64,000 nucleotides of DNA from Lysobacter niastensis (GTDB lineage Bacteria > Pseudomonadota > Gammaproteobacteria > Xanthomonadales > Xanthomonadaceae), in NCBI RefSeq assembly GCF_015453285.1, contig NZ_JADLZT010000005.1, positions 310,001 through 374,000 of the forward strand, written 5' to 3'. Below the pieces are notes generated by a model, which saw nothing but the letters and a program-made list of their open reading frames with translations, had not been told where the DNA came from and did not search any database. The translations under genes were made by a program, and so were the position numbers. Positions 26,764 to 41,961 of this stretch are shown here, in pieces; the stretch's first letter is position 1; each line of letters starts with the position of its first letter.

Positions 26764-27927
26764 ATGGCGAAGCTCACGCTGGATCGTCTGCGCAAGGTCT
26801 ATCCCAACGGCTACGTCGGCGTGGACGACGCGAGTTTCGAGATCCGCGACGGCGAGCTGCTGGTCCTGGTCGGACCCTCCGGTTGCGGCAAGTCGACGCT
26901 GCTGCGGATGATCGCGGGCCTGGAAGCGATCAGCGGCGGCGAACTGCGCATCGGCGAGCGCGTGGTGAACGATGTGGCGCCGAAGGATCGCGACATCGCG
27001 ATGGTGTTCCAGAGCTATGCGCTCTATCCGCACATGAGCGTCGCCGAGAACCTCGGTTTTGCCCTCAAACTGCGCGGCCTGGGCAGGGCCGAGATCGATA
27101 CTCGGGTGCGCGAGGCGGCGCGGATGCTGGAGCTGGAATCGCTGCTGGAGCGCAAGCCGGCGGCGCTGTCCGGCGGCCAGCGCCAGCGCGTCGCGCTGGG
27201 CCGGGCGCTGGTGCGTCAGCCGCAGGTCTTCCTGCTCGACGAGCCGCTGTCGAACCTGGACGCCAAGCTGCGTGCCAGCACGCGGGTGGAGATCTCGCGC
27301 CTGCATCGCCAGCTCGGCACGACCATGGTCTACGTCACCCACGACCAGATCGAGGCGATGACGCTGGGCCAGCGCATCGTCGTGCTCAACGCCGGGCGCA
27401 TCCAGCAGATCGATACGCCGATGGCGCTGTACGACCGCCCGGCCAACCTGTTTGTCGCCACGTTCCTCGGCAGCCCGAAGATGAACCTGCTGTCGGGCGA
27501 GGTGGTGGAGCGCGGCGGCGCACTCGCGTTGCGGGTCGGCGAAGGCGTGGACCTGCCACTGCGCCCCGATGGCGTCCTGCGCGAGCGGGTGCAGGGCTAC
27601 GTGGGGCGCCAGCTGACGGTCGGGCTGCGGCCAGAGGACCTGCGTCTTTCCGAAGCCGGTCCGGCGACACTCCCGGCGCGGGTGGAGGGGGTCGAGCCGG
27701 TGGGCAACGAGGCCTTCCTGGACCTGGCCTGCGGAGGCGGCGATCTGGTGGTGCGCCTGCCGCCACGCGATCTCCCGCGTATCGGCGATACCGTGCACCT
27801 CGGACATGACCCAGGGCGCATGCATTACTTCGATCCTGCCAGTGAGTCGAGGCTGGACGCGGTCGAGTCCCGGCAGGTGGGAGGCGTGAACACGGGGGGC
27901 GCTGGCACGGCCCATGCCGTGCCGTGA
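26764..27927 (+). CDS. ABC transporter ATPase, MalK/UgpC type
   Basis: This 387-residue ATPase has Walker A GPSGCGKST (37-45), Q-loop Gln83, signature LSGGQRQR (135-142), Walker B VFLLDEP and the switch His193. The C-terminal region (about 240-370) has the OB-type domain that in MalK-type proteins serves regulation. The ATG at 26764 was chosen over an upstream in-frame ATG at 26716. No ATPase is encoded next to the two permeases at 18403-20110, so this is the most likely energy subunit; the shared operator-like site supports co-expression. Such ATPases may also serve more than one importer. Confidence 0.93.
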   Translation: MAKLTLDRLRKVYPNGYVGVDDASFEIRDGELLVLVGPSGCGKSTLLRMIAGLEAISGGELRIGERVVNDVAPKDRDIAMVFQSYALYPHMSVAENLGFALKLRGLGRAEIDTRVREAARMLELESLLERKPAALSGGQRQRVALGRALVRQPQVFLLDEPLSNLDAKLRASTRVEISRLHRQLGTTMVYVTHDQIEAMTLGQRIVVLNAGRIQQIDTPMALYDRPANLFVATFLGSPKMNLLSGEVVERGGALALRVGEGVDLPLRPDGVLRERVQGYVGRQLTVGLRPEDLRLSEAGPATLPARVEGVEPVGNEAFLDLACGGGDLVVRLPPRDLPRIGDTVHLGHDPGRMHYFDPASESRLDAVESRQVGGVNTGGAGTAHAVP

Positions 27928-27959
27928 GACAGGCGCGGGACGGCCGCGGAAGGCCCCGC

Positions 27960-27965
27960 TATACT
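27960..27965 (+). promoter_or_regulatory. Possible -10 box of smc
   Basis: TATACT matches the -10 consensus at five of six bases and lies 128 bases before the smc start. No clear -35 box is seen. Confidence 0.35.
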
Positions 27966-28092
27966 CGCGTGAAGATATGGTCTATGGGCCTGATCTCTCC
28001 CATATGAATCAAGTGTTTGGGAGCCACACCTAATCTCAGTTGGTAATCACGGCCGCGCCTCCCGGGGGCGTCGCCAGAGGCAACCCCGCCGC

Positions 28093-31000
28093 ATGCGTCT
28101 GTCCACGATCAAGCTGTCCGGTTTCAAGTCGTTCGTCGATCCGACCACGCTGCATCTGCCGACCAACATGACCGGCGTTGTCGGTCCGAATGGCTGCGGC
28201 AAGTCCAACATCATCGACGCGGTGCGCTGGGTGATGGGCGAAAGCTCGGCCAGCCGGCTTCGCGGCGACTCGCTGACCGACGTGATCTTCGCCGGCTCGT
28301 CCGCGCGCAAGCCGGTCTCGCAGGCGATGGTCGAGCTGATCTTCGACAACTCGGATCACACGATCACCGGTGAGTTCGCCGCGTTCAACGAGATCTCGGT
28401 CAAGCGCACGGTCAGCCGCGACGGCACCAGCCAGTACTACCTCAACGGCGCCAAGTGCCGCCGTCGCGACATCACCGACCTGTTCCTCGGCACCGGTCTG
28501 GGCCCGCGCAGTTACTCGATCATCGAGCAGGGCATGATCAGCCAGGTCATCGAGGCCAAGCCCGAGGATCTGCGCGTCTATCTCGAGGAAGCCGCCGGCA
28601 TCTCCAAGTACAAGGAGCGCCGCAAGGAAACCGAGACGCGCATCCGCCACACGCGCGAGAACCTCGATCGCCTGAACGACCTGCGCGAGGAAGTCGGCAA
28701 GCAGCTCGAACACCTCAAGCGCCAGGCGCGTCAGGCCGAGCAGTACCAGACCATCCAGGCCGAGCGCCGCGTCAAGGACGCGGAATGGAAGGCGCTGGAG
28801 CACCGCGCCCTGGACCAGAAGCTCGCCGGGCAGCGCGAGAAGCTGAGCCAGCAGGAAACCCGCCTGCAGCAGTTGATCGCCGAACAGCGCGAGGCCGAGC
28901 GCGAGATCGAAGTGGGGCGCGTCAAGCGCGAGGAAGCAGCCGAGTCGCTCAACAAGGCACAAGCCGCCAGCTACGAAGTCGGCGGCACGCTGGCCCGCAT
29001 CGAACAGCAGATCCAGCACCAGCGCGAAATGACGCAGCGCCTGCACAAGGCACGCGACGAGGCGCTGGCCGCACTGGCCGAACTGGGCCAGCACATCGGC
29101 AGCGACCAGTCCCGCCTGGATGTACTGCGCAGCGCCGTGGCCGAGGCCGAACCGCGCCTGGAACAGCTGCGCGAGGACGATGAAGCCCGCCAGGAAGCGC
29201 TGCGGGACGCCGAGCAGAAGCTCAACGACTGGCAGCAGCGCTGGGACGAGCACAGCCGTGCCCAAGCCGAAGCCTCTCGCGCGGCCGATGTCGAGCGCAC
29301 GCGCATCGAGCACCTGGACCGTCAGGTGTTCGACGCCGATCGCCGCCGCGGTGTGCTCAACAGCGAACGTTTCAACCTCGACCTGACTGCGCTGACCGAG
29401 GCGTTCAGCGCGCTGCAGGAGGAGCACGAGACGCAAAAGCTGTCGATCGACAGCCTCAGCGACGAACTGGAGACCCGCAAGGGCGCGCTCGGCGATCTGC
29501 AGGAGCAGCAGCGTGCCTCGCAGGCCGCGCTTGCCGAGGTGCGCAAAAGCGCCCAGACCGCGCGTGGCCGCCTGTCCTCGCTGGAGACGCTGCAGCACGC
29601 TGCGCTGGGCCAGGAACAGGGCGCTGCGCTGAGCTGGTTGAAGTCGCGCGGCCTGGATTCGGCCGCGCGCGTCGGCGAAAAGCTGGTTGTCGAGGAAGGC
29701 TGGGAGAACGCCGTCGAAGGCGCGCTCGGCCAGATGATCGAAGGCGTGCTGGTCGAATCGCCGGAAACCCTGGTCGAGGCGATCGGCGAGCTGGGCGAAG
29801 GCCGCCTGGCCCTGGTCGATCCGCAGAACGACGCGGTCGATTTCGCGCCGACGTCGCTGGCGTCGAAGGTTCGCGGACCGATCGCGATCCGCCGCATTCT
29901 CGCCAAGCTGCATGCCGCGGAGAACCTCACCGAAGCGCGGACGATGCTGCCGATGCTCGGCGACGGCGAATCGGTCATCACCCGCAGCGGCGAGCGCCTC
30001 GGTGCCGGCTGGGTGCGGGTGCTGCGTTCCGGTGCCGCCAAGCAGGGCGCGCTGCTGCGTGAGCGCGAGATCCAGTCGCTGCGTGGCGAGATCGAATCGC
30101 TGCAGAACCGCGAGCGCGAGCTCGACTCTACCCTGGTGCAGCTGCGCGACCGCCTGCTGGCCGCCGAGCAGCAGCGCGAGGATGCGCAGCGCACGCTGTA
30201 CATGGCGCACCGCAGCGTGTCCGAACTGGCCGGCCAGCTGCAGAGCCAGCAGGGCCGCCTGGATTCCGCGCGCGACCGCATCGAGAAGATCGACGCGGAG
30301 CTGGCGCAACTGGCCGAATCGCTGGAAGGAAGCCGCGAGCAGGCGCGCGAAGCGCGCGTCCGCCAGGAAGAAGCGGTGATGCTGATGGGCGAGCTGGAGG
30401 ACAACCGCCAGCAGCTGGAAGCGCAGCGCCGCGCCTTCGGCGAAGCCCGCGACCAGGCCCGCAACATGGCACGTGAAACGCGCGACACCGCGCACGCGCT
30501 GGCGTTGACGCTGGAATCGCAGCGCACCCAGATCACCGCGCTGTCGCAGGCTCTTGACCGCATGGGCGGCCAGCGCGGCCAGATCGATTCGCGCCTGGGC
30601 GAACTGTCGGCGCAGCTCGCCGACGGCGATGCCCCGGTGCAGACGCTGGAAGAGCAGCGCCAGGTCGCGCTCGAGCAGCGCGTCATCACCGAGCAGAACC
30701 TCACCATCGCGCGCACCACGGTCGATGGCATCGACCACGACCTGCGCCGCTTCGAACAGGTCCGGCACCAGCGCGACGACCAGGCCATCCAGCAGCGCGA
30801 AGGCATCGGCCAGCGCCGCCTCGAGCAGCAGGCGCTGGTACTGAAGGCCGAGCAGTTGGCGGCGGCGGTGACGGAAGCCGGCTTCGTGCTGGAGGACGTC
30901 GTCAACACGCTGACCGACGACATGGAACCGCAGGTGTGGGAACGCACGGTGGCCGAACTCGACGGCAAGCTTCGCCGCCTGGAGCCGGTCAATCTGGCCG

Positions 31001-31596
31001 CGATCCAGGAGCACGCCGAGGCCGCGCAGCGCAAGGAATACCTCGACGCGCAGTTCACCGACCTCACCACCGCGCTGGAAACGCTGGAAGACGCGATCCG
31101 CAAGATCGATCGCGAGACGCGCGGCCGCTTCAAGGACACCTTCGACCGCGTCAACAGCGGCGTGCAGGAGCTGTATCCGCGCCTGTTCGGCGGCGGCCAC
31201 GCATACCTCGAGTTGACCGGCGAAGACCTGCTCGACACCGGCGTGTCGATCATGGCGCGTCCGCCTGGCAAACGCGTGTCGAACATCTCGCTGCTGTCCG
31301 GTGGCGAGAAGGCGATGACCGCAGTGGCGCTGGTGTTCGCGATCTTCCGGCTCAATCCTGCGCCGTTCTGTCTGCTCGACGAGGTCGACGCGCCGCTCGA
31401 CGAAGCGAACGTCGGCCGACTCGCGCAGATGGTCAGCGAGATGAGCGAACAGGTACAGTTCCTGTTCGTCACCCATAACAAGGCGACGATGGAAGCTGCG
31501 CAGCAGCTGTCCGGCGTGACCATGCGCGAGCCCGGCGTGAGCCGTCTCGTGTCGGTCGACCTGGCCGAGGCCTCGCGCCTGGCAGGCGTGGCCTGA
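28093..31596 (+). CDS. smc: Chromosome partition protein SMC
   Basis: This is a 1167-residue SMC ATPase that condenses and segregates the chromosome together with ScpA and ScpB (encoded at 8151-10147). It has Walker A GPNGCGKSN at residues 31-39, long heptad-rich coiled coils (about 170-500 and 670-1000) separated by a hinge around 520-650, and at the C terminus the signature LSGGEK (1068-1073) and Walker B CLLDEVDAPLDEAN. Length is normal for the family. The start ATG has the standard MRLSTIKLSGFKSFVDPTT beginning. zipA and ligA follow, the usual gammaproteobacterial arrangement. Confidence 0.97.
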   Translation: MRLSTIKLSGFKSFVDPTTLHLPTNMTGVVGPNGCGKSNIIDAVRWVMGESSASRLRGDSLTDVIFAGSSARKPVSQAMVELIFDNSDHTITGEFAAFNEISVKRTVSRDGTSQYYLNGAKCRRRDITDLFLGTGLGPRSYSIIEQGMISQVIEAKPEDLRVYLEEAAGISKYKERRKETETRIRHTRENLDRLNDLREEVGKQLEHLKRQARQAEQYQTIQAERRVKDAEWKALEHRALDQKLAGQREKLSQQETRLQQLIAEQREAEREIEVGRVKREEAAESLNKAQAASYEVGGTLARIEQQIQHQREMTQRLHKARDEALAALAELGQHIGSDQSRLDVLRSAVAEAEPRLEQLREDDEARQEALRDAEQKLNDWQQRWDEHSRAQAEASRAADVERTRIEHLDRQVFDADRRRGVLNSERFNLDLTALTEAFSALQEEHETQKLSIDSLSDELETRKGALGDLQEQQRASQAALAEVRKSAQTARGRLSSLETLQHAALGQEQGAALSWLKSRGLDSAARVGEKLVVEEGWENAVEGALGQMIEGVLVESPETLVEAIGELGEGRLALVDPQNDAVDFAPTSLASKVRGPIAIRRILAKLHAAENLTEARTMLPMLGDGESVITRSGERLGAGWVRVLRSGAAKQGALLREREIQSLRGEIESLQNRERELDSTLVQLRDRLLAAEQQREDAQRTLYMAHRSVSELAGQLQSQQGRLDSARDRIEKIDAELAQLAESLEGSREQAREARVRQEEAVMLMGELEDNRQQLEAQRRAFGEARDQARNMARETRDTAHALALTLESQRTQITALSQALDRMGGQRGQIDSRLGELSAQLADGDAPVQTLEEQRQVALEQRVITEQNLTIARTTVDGIDHDLRRFEQVRHQRDDQAIQQREGIGQRRLEQQALVLKAEQLAAAVTEAGFVLEDVVNTLTDDMEPQVWERTVAELDGKLRRLEPVNLAAIQEHAEAAQRKEYLDAQFTDLTTALETLEDAIRKIDRETRGRFKDTFDRVNSGVQELYPRLFGGGHAYLELTGEDLLDTGVSIMARPPGKRVSNISLLSGGEKAMTAVALVFAIFRLNPAPFCLLDEVDAPLDEANVGRLAQMVSEMSEQVQFLFVTHNKATMEAAQQLSGVTMREPGVSRLVSVDLAEASRLAGVA

Positions 31597-31661
31597 CGGC
31601 CGCCGGAACGCCAGCCGTTTCCTCGTCGCAGCAAGCCGCCTGAGAGCAAGGAGAAGCAACG

Positions 31662-32396
31662 ATGTCGGATGTGACCATGCTGCGGATCGGAATCCTGATC
31701 GCCGGCCTGATCCTGATCGGTGCGATCGTGTTCTTCGGGCGCCCGCGCAAGCCGGGGCAGGGCAAGCGCGTCGCGCGCGAAAGCGGCGAGACGCTGCGCC
31801 AGGAACCCACGCTGAGCGAGCAGCTGCAGAGCGAGCTGGGCGGCCTGGGCGCCGCCGAACCCACGACGCAGGCGGAGCTGGAACTGCCCGACCGCGGCAC
31901 CGAAGGTGGCGCGAATACCGAACTTGGCCGCCGCGCCACCGAGGAGTTCGACAAGATCGTCACGCTGTACCTGGCCGCCCGTGCCGGAGAGAAGCTGCAC
32001 GGCCCCGACATCGTCGTCGCCGCCGAGAAGGCGGGGCTGGTGTATGGCCACATGGGCGTGTTCCACCGCCTGGTCGAAAACCATCCCGAGCGCGGTCCGG
32101 TGTTCAGCGTCGCCAACATCATGAAGCCGGGCAGCTTCGACATGGCGCAAATCCAGGCGCTGGAAACCCCGGCGATTGCGTTCTTCCTGACCCTGCCGGC
32201 GCCGGTCAACGCGCTCGACGCCTGGGAAACCATGCTGCCGACCGCGCAACGCATGGCCGAGCTGCTCGACGGCGTGGTGCTGGATGAGTCGCGCAACGCG
32301 CTCGGCCGCCAGCGCATCGCCCACATCCGCGACGAGTTGCGCGCCTACGACCGCCAGCGCGAAGCGCCGCCGCTGACCAAGCCGGCGCGCTGGTAA
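31662..32396 (+). CDS. zipA: Cell division protein ZipA
   Basis: This is a 244-residue ZipA that tethers FtsZ to the inner membrane. It has one N-terminal membrane helix (LRIGILIAGLILIGAIVFFG, residues 7-26), a short charged linker, and the C-terminal FtsZ-binding domain (about residues 95-230) containing GVFHRLVENHPERGPVFSVA and MKPGSFDMAQIQALETPAIAFFL (in part). The linker is short compared with E. coli ZipA (328 residues). It lies between smc and ligA, the order seen in many gammaproteobacteria. Confidence 0.93.
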   Translation: MSDVTMLRIGILIAGLILIGAIVFFGRPRKPGQGKRVARESGETLRQEPTLSEQLQSELGGLGAAEPTTQAELELPDRGTEGGANTELGRRATEEFDKIVTLYLAARAGEKLHGPDIVVAAEKAGLVYGHMGVFHRLVENHPERGPVFSVANIMKPGSFDMAQIQALETPAIAFFLTLPAPVNALDAWETMLPTAQRMAELLDGVVLDESRNALGRQRIAHIRDELRAYDRQREAPPLTKPARW

Positions 32397-32421
32397 GCGC
32401 GAGGCACGTTTACGGGCCATC

Positions 32422-35985
<3,564 letters not shown>

Positions 35986-36091
35986 CACGCTTCCCATCCC
36001 GCGATTGTGATAATTGCTATTGCGGAATCGTGATGGGATTTTTCTCTGCTCGCGCTAGAGTGTTCCTGCAGCAACCGCGTCGGGGTGGGCA

Positions 36092-36829
36092 GTGGTGATA
36101 CGCAGTATCGCGGCTTGGATGGGCGTGGCGATCGTCGCGATGGCGATCGCGCCGGGCGCCGATGCCGCTCAGGAAATCCTGCGCCGCGACAGCGAACGGC
36201 GCGTGCGCTGCGAATCCAACGGCGATGAAGTCACGCGCTGCGCGGTCGACACGCGGCGTGGCGTTCGCATGCTGCGCCAGCTTTCCGAGAAGGCCTGCAC
36301 CGAAGGCAAGACCTGGGGCGTAGGCGTGGACCAGGACAGCATCTGGGTCAGCCAGGGCTGTCGCGCGGAGTTCCTTACCGGTTTCGGCGGCAGCGGTGTC
36401 AGTTCCGGCTATGCCGAACGGGTTGTCCGTTGCGAGTCCCGCGGTGGCCGCTGGAACCAGTGCGCATTCGAGACCGCTGGCGGCATGGAGCTGGTCCGGC
36501 AGCTGTCGAAGAATCCCTGCATCCGTGGACAGAACTGGGGCTGGGACCGGAGCGGCGTCTGGGTATCGGGCGGGTGCCGCGCCGAGTTCCGCACGGTCGC
36601 GGCGGGCGGGGACGAGAACGACGACAGGCCGCGCTTGCGCATCGTTCGTTGCGAGTCGAAGGACGCCAGGCCGCAGCAGTGCCAGGTCAACACCGGCGGT
36701 TCCGTGAAGCTGCGGCGACAACTGTCGAAGGCACCCTGCATCGAAGGCAAGAGCTGGGGTTACGACCGCGGCGGTATCTGGGTCGAGCGTGGCTGTCGCG
36801 GCGACTTCGAGATCGGTGGCGGCGGCTGA
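36092..36829 (+). CDS. Secreted protein with three DUF3011 modules
   Basis: This 245-residue secreted protein has a signal peptide (MVIRSIAAWMGVAIVAMAIA, cleaved near ADA) and three DUF3011 modules at about 37-92, 110-163 and 186-240. Each module has four conserved cysteines in the order RCES, (R/Q)C, a Cys after the RQLS segment, and GCR(A/G)(E/D)F, suggesting two disulfides per module. The start is GTG; GTG at 36095 is equally possible. The function of DUF3011 is not known; repeated cysteine modules of this kind may bind a cell-envelope ligand, but that is inference. A second gene with the same design follows. Confidence 0.85.
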   Translation: MVIRSIAAWMGVAIVAMAIAPGADAAQEILRRDSERRVRCESNGDEVTRCAVDTRRGVRMLRQLSEKACTEGKTWGVGVDQDSIWVSQGCRAEFLTGFGGSGVSSGYAERVVRCESRGGRWNQCAFETAGGMELVRQLSKNPCIRGQNWGWDRSGVWVSGGCRAEFRTVAAGGDENDDRPRLRIVRCESKDARPQQCQVNTGGSVKLRRQLSKAPCIEGKSWGYDRGGIWVERGCRGDFEIGGGG

Positions 36830-36957
36830 GCAACGCGCTCTCCCTAAGTTTCGTCTGAACGTTTTTTTGACGCCGCTCCCGCTTGCGGAAATTGCGGGGT
36901 GTCCATTCAGTTTGCGCGGATAGAGTGATTAGCAAATCCGATAGGGGACACACACGC

Positions 36958-37761
<804 letters not shown>

Positions 37762-37833
37762 TCCGATTCCGGCGACGCCGGGAGATCCTCTCGGCGTCCG
37801 GTGCGAAGCGGTCGCTGCCGTTAAACTGGCGAC

Positions 37834-38892
37834 ATGGACAACGTCATCGATTTCGACCGCTACGACCGCATCCGCCCGATCCGCTGGACCGGCGATTCCC
37901 TCGAACTGCTCGACCAGCGCAAACTGCCTTTCGTGGTCGAGTACGTGCGCTGCGACGACAGCGACGCCGTCGCTGCAGCGATTCATGCGCTGACCGTGCG
38001 GGGCGCCCCGGCGATCGGCATTGCCGCAGGCTGGGGCGTGGTGCTGGCCTCGCGCACGGTGGAGGCAGCCAACGGCGTCGAAGCCGCAGCGAAGCTTGAA
38101 CCGGCGATGCAACGCCTGAACGCCGCGCGCCCGACCGCCGTCAACCTGGCCTGGGCGCTGGCGCGCATGCGCCGCGTGCTGACGGCTGCCGGCAGCGACT
38201 GGCGCGCGGTGCTCGAACGGGAGGCCCAGGCCATCGCCGAAGAGGACCTGGCCGCCAACCGTCGCATGGGCGCGTTGGGCGCGGCCCTGATTCCGCCGGG
38301 TAGTGGCGTGCTGACCCATTGCAACACCGGCTCGCTCGCGACCGCCGGCTTCGGCACCGCGCTCGGCGTGATCCGCGCCGGCGTCGCCGAGGGCCGCATC
38401 GACAAGGTCTACGCTGGCGAAACCCGTCCGTGGCTGCAGGGTGCACGCCTGACCGTGTGGGAGCTGCAGCAGGACGGCATTGACCCGACCCTGATCGCCG
38501 ACGCCGCCGCCTCGCACCTGATGAAGACCGGGCAGGTGCAGTGGGTCATCGTCGGCGCCGACCGGATCTGCGCCAATGGCGACACCGCCAACAAGATCGG
38601 CACCTACCAGCTCGCCATCGCCGCCCGCCACCACGGCCTGAAGTTCATGGTCGTGGCGCCGTCCTCGACGGTCGACATGGAAACGCCGTCGGGCGATGCC
38701 ATCCACATCGAGGAGCGCGATCCGGGCGAGCTGTTCGGCGTAGGCGGGGTGCGCACGGCGGCCGAGCAGGTCGGTGCCTGGAACCCGGTGTTCGACGTCA
38801 CCCCGCACGAGCTGATCGATGCGATCGTCACCGAACGCGGCGTCATCGAGCGGCCCGATGCGGCGGCCATGAAGGCGGCTTTCGGCGGCTGA
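37834..38892 (+). CDS. mtnA: S-methyl-5-thioribose-1-phosphate isomerase
   Basis: This 352-residue MtnA converts methylthioribose-1-phosphate to methylthioribulose-1-phosphate in the methionine salvage pathway. Catalytic candidates are Cys163 in [12 protein letters not shown] and Asp243 in [20 protein letters not shown]; the N-terminal [13 protein letters not shown] is also characteristic of the family. The other salvage genes (mtnB, mtnC, mtnD and so on) are not next to it. It precedes gyrA on the same strand, an order seen in related genomes. Confidence 0.95.
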   Translation: MDNVIDFDRYDRIRPIRWTGDSLELLDQRKLPFVVEYVRCDDSDAVAAAIHALTVRGAPAIGIAAGWGVVLASRTVEAANGVEAAAKLEPAMQRLNAARPTAVNLAWALARMRRVLTAAGSDWRAVLEREAQAIAEEDLAANRRMGALGAALIPPGSGVLTHCNTGSLATAGFGTALGVIRAGVAEGRIDKVYAGETRPWLQGARLTVWELQQDGIDPTLIADAAASHLMKTGQVQWVIVGADRICANGDTANKIGTYQLAIAARHHGLKFMVVAPSSTVDMETPSGDAIHIEERDPGELFGVGGVRTAAEQVGAWNPVFDVTPHELIDAIVTERGVIERPDAAAMKAAFGG

Positions 38893-38960
38893 GGCGCGGG
38901 CTGCGCAAAAAACTGAAAAAATCCCCGCAAGTTCTTGTTTCTGCGTGGGAATCGGTGTGC

Positions 38961-38977
38961 CGTGAACGGCCTTCACG
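38961..38977. promoter_or_regulatory. Inverted repeat upstream of gyrA
   Basis: CGTGAA CGGCC TTCACG is a perfect 6-base-pair inverted repeat in the 257-base mtnA-gyrA gap. A TACCAT sequence at 38981-38986 may be a -10 box, but a good -35 is not seen. The repeat could be an operator or the start of a leader hairpin; the rest of the gap shows no gene. Confidence 0.4.
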
Positions 38978-39149
38978 TGTTACCATTTCCTGTCCTTTTG
39001 ATGCCGCCGCGCGCGGGCTGAAAACAGGCCCGTTGCGGGCGGTTTTCGACCCCGTCCGCGAGGGCGCCGAGGGGCAGTCGCGAGGCCCCTCGCAAGCGCA
39101 GCGCATGCGCTGACGATTCGATCAGCACGTAAACCAGCACGGAATCTCG

Positions 39150-41780
<2,631 letters not shown>

Positions 41781-41801
41781 CAGGTCGGTTCCCAGCCGAA
41801 A

Positions 41802-41833
41802 AACGCCGCCTCCGGGCGGCGTTTTTTTTTTTT
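41802..41833 (+). terminator. Rho-independent terminator of gyrA
   Basis: A perfect 9-base-pair stem, AACGCCGCC-TCCG-GGCGGCGTT, is followed by an uninterrupted run of T that reaches base 41833. It closes the mtnA-gyrA unit. Confidence 0.95.
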
Positions 41834-41961
41834 GGGATGGAATGGCCGCGGCGGCCTGACCGGCTTAACGGCAGTTCACCGGCCCCGCGGCGGGGACCCG
41901 AGCCCCCCGTTGTGTGATGACGACCCGGTTTTATAGGCTTTGCGCAACCTTGGGAGGTCGC

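Noticed and set aside
28036-31659. A 1207-residue open frame opposite smc
   Set aside because: Coiled-coil codon usage in a GC-rich genome keeps the opposite strand open; the product has no family features.
29322-32420. A second long open frame opposite smc and zipA
   Set aside because: Arg/Ser-rich translation typical of a shadow frame; smc and zipA are certain.
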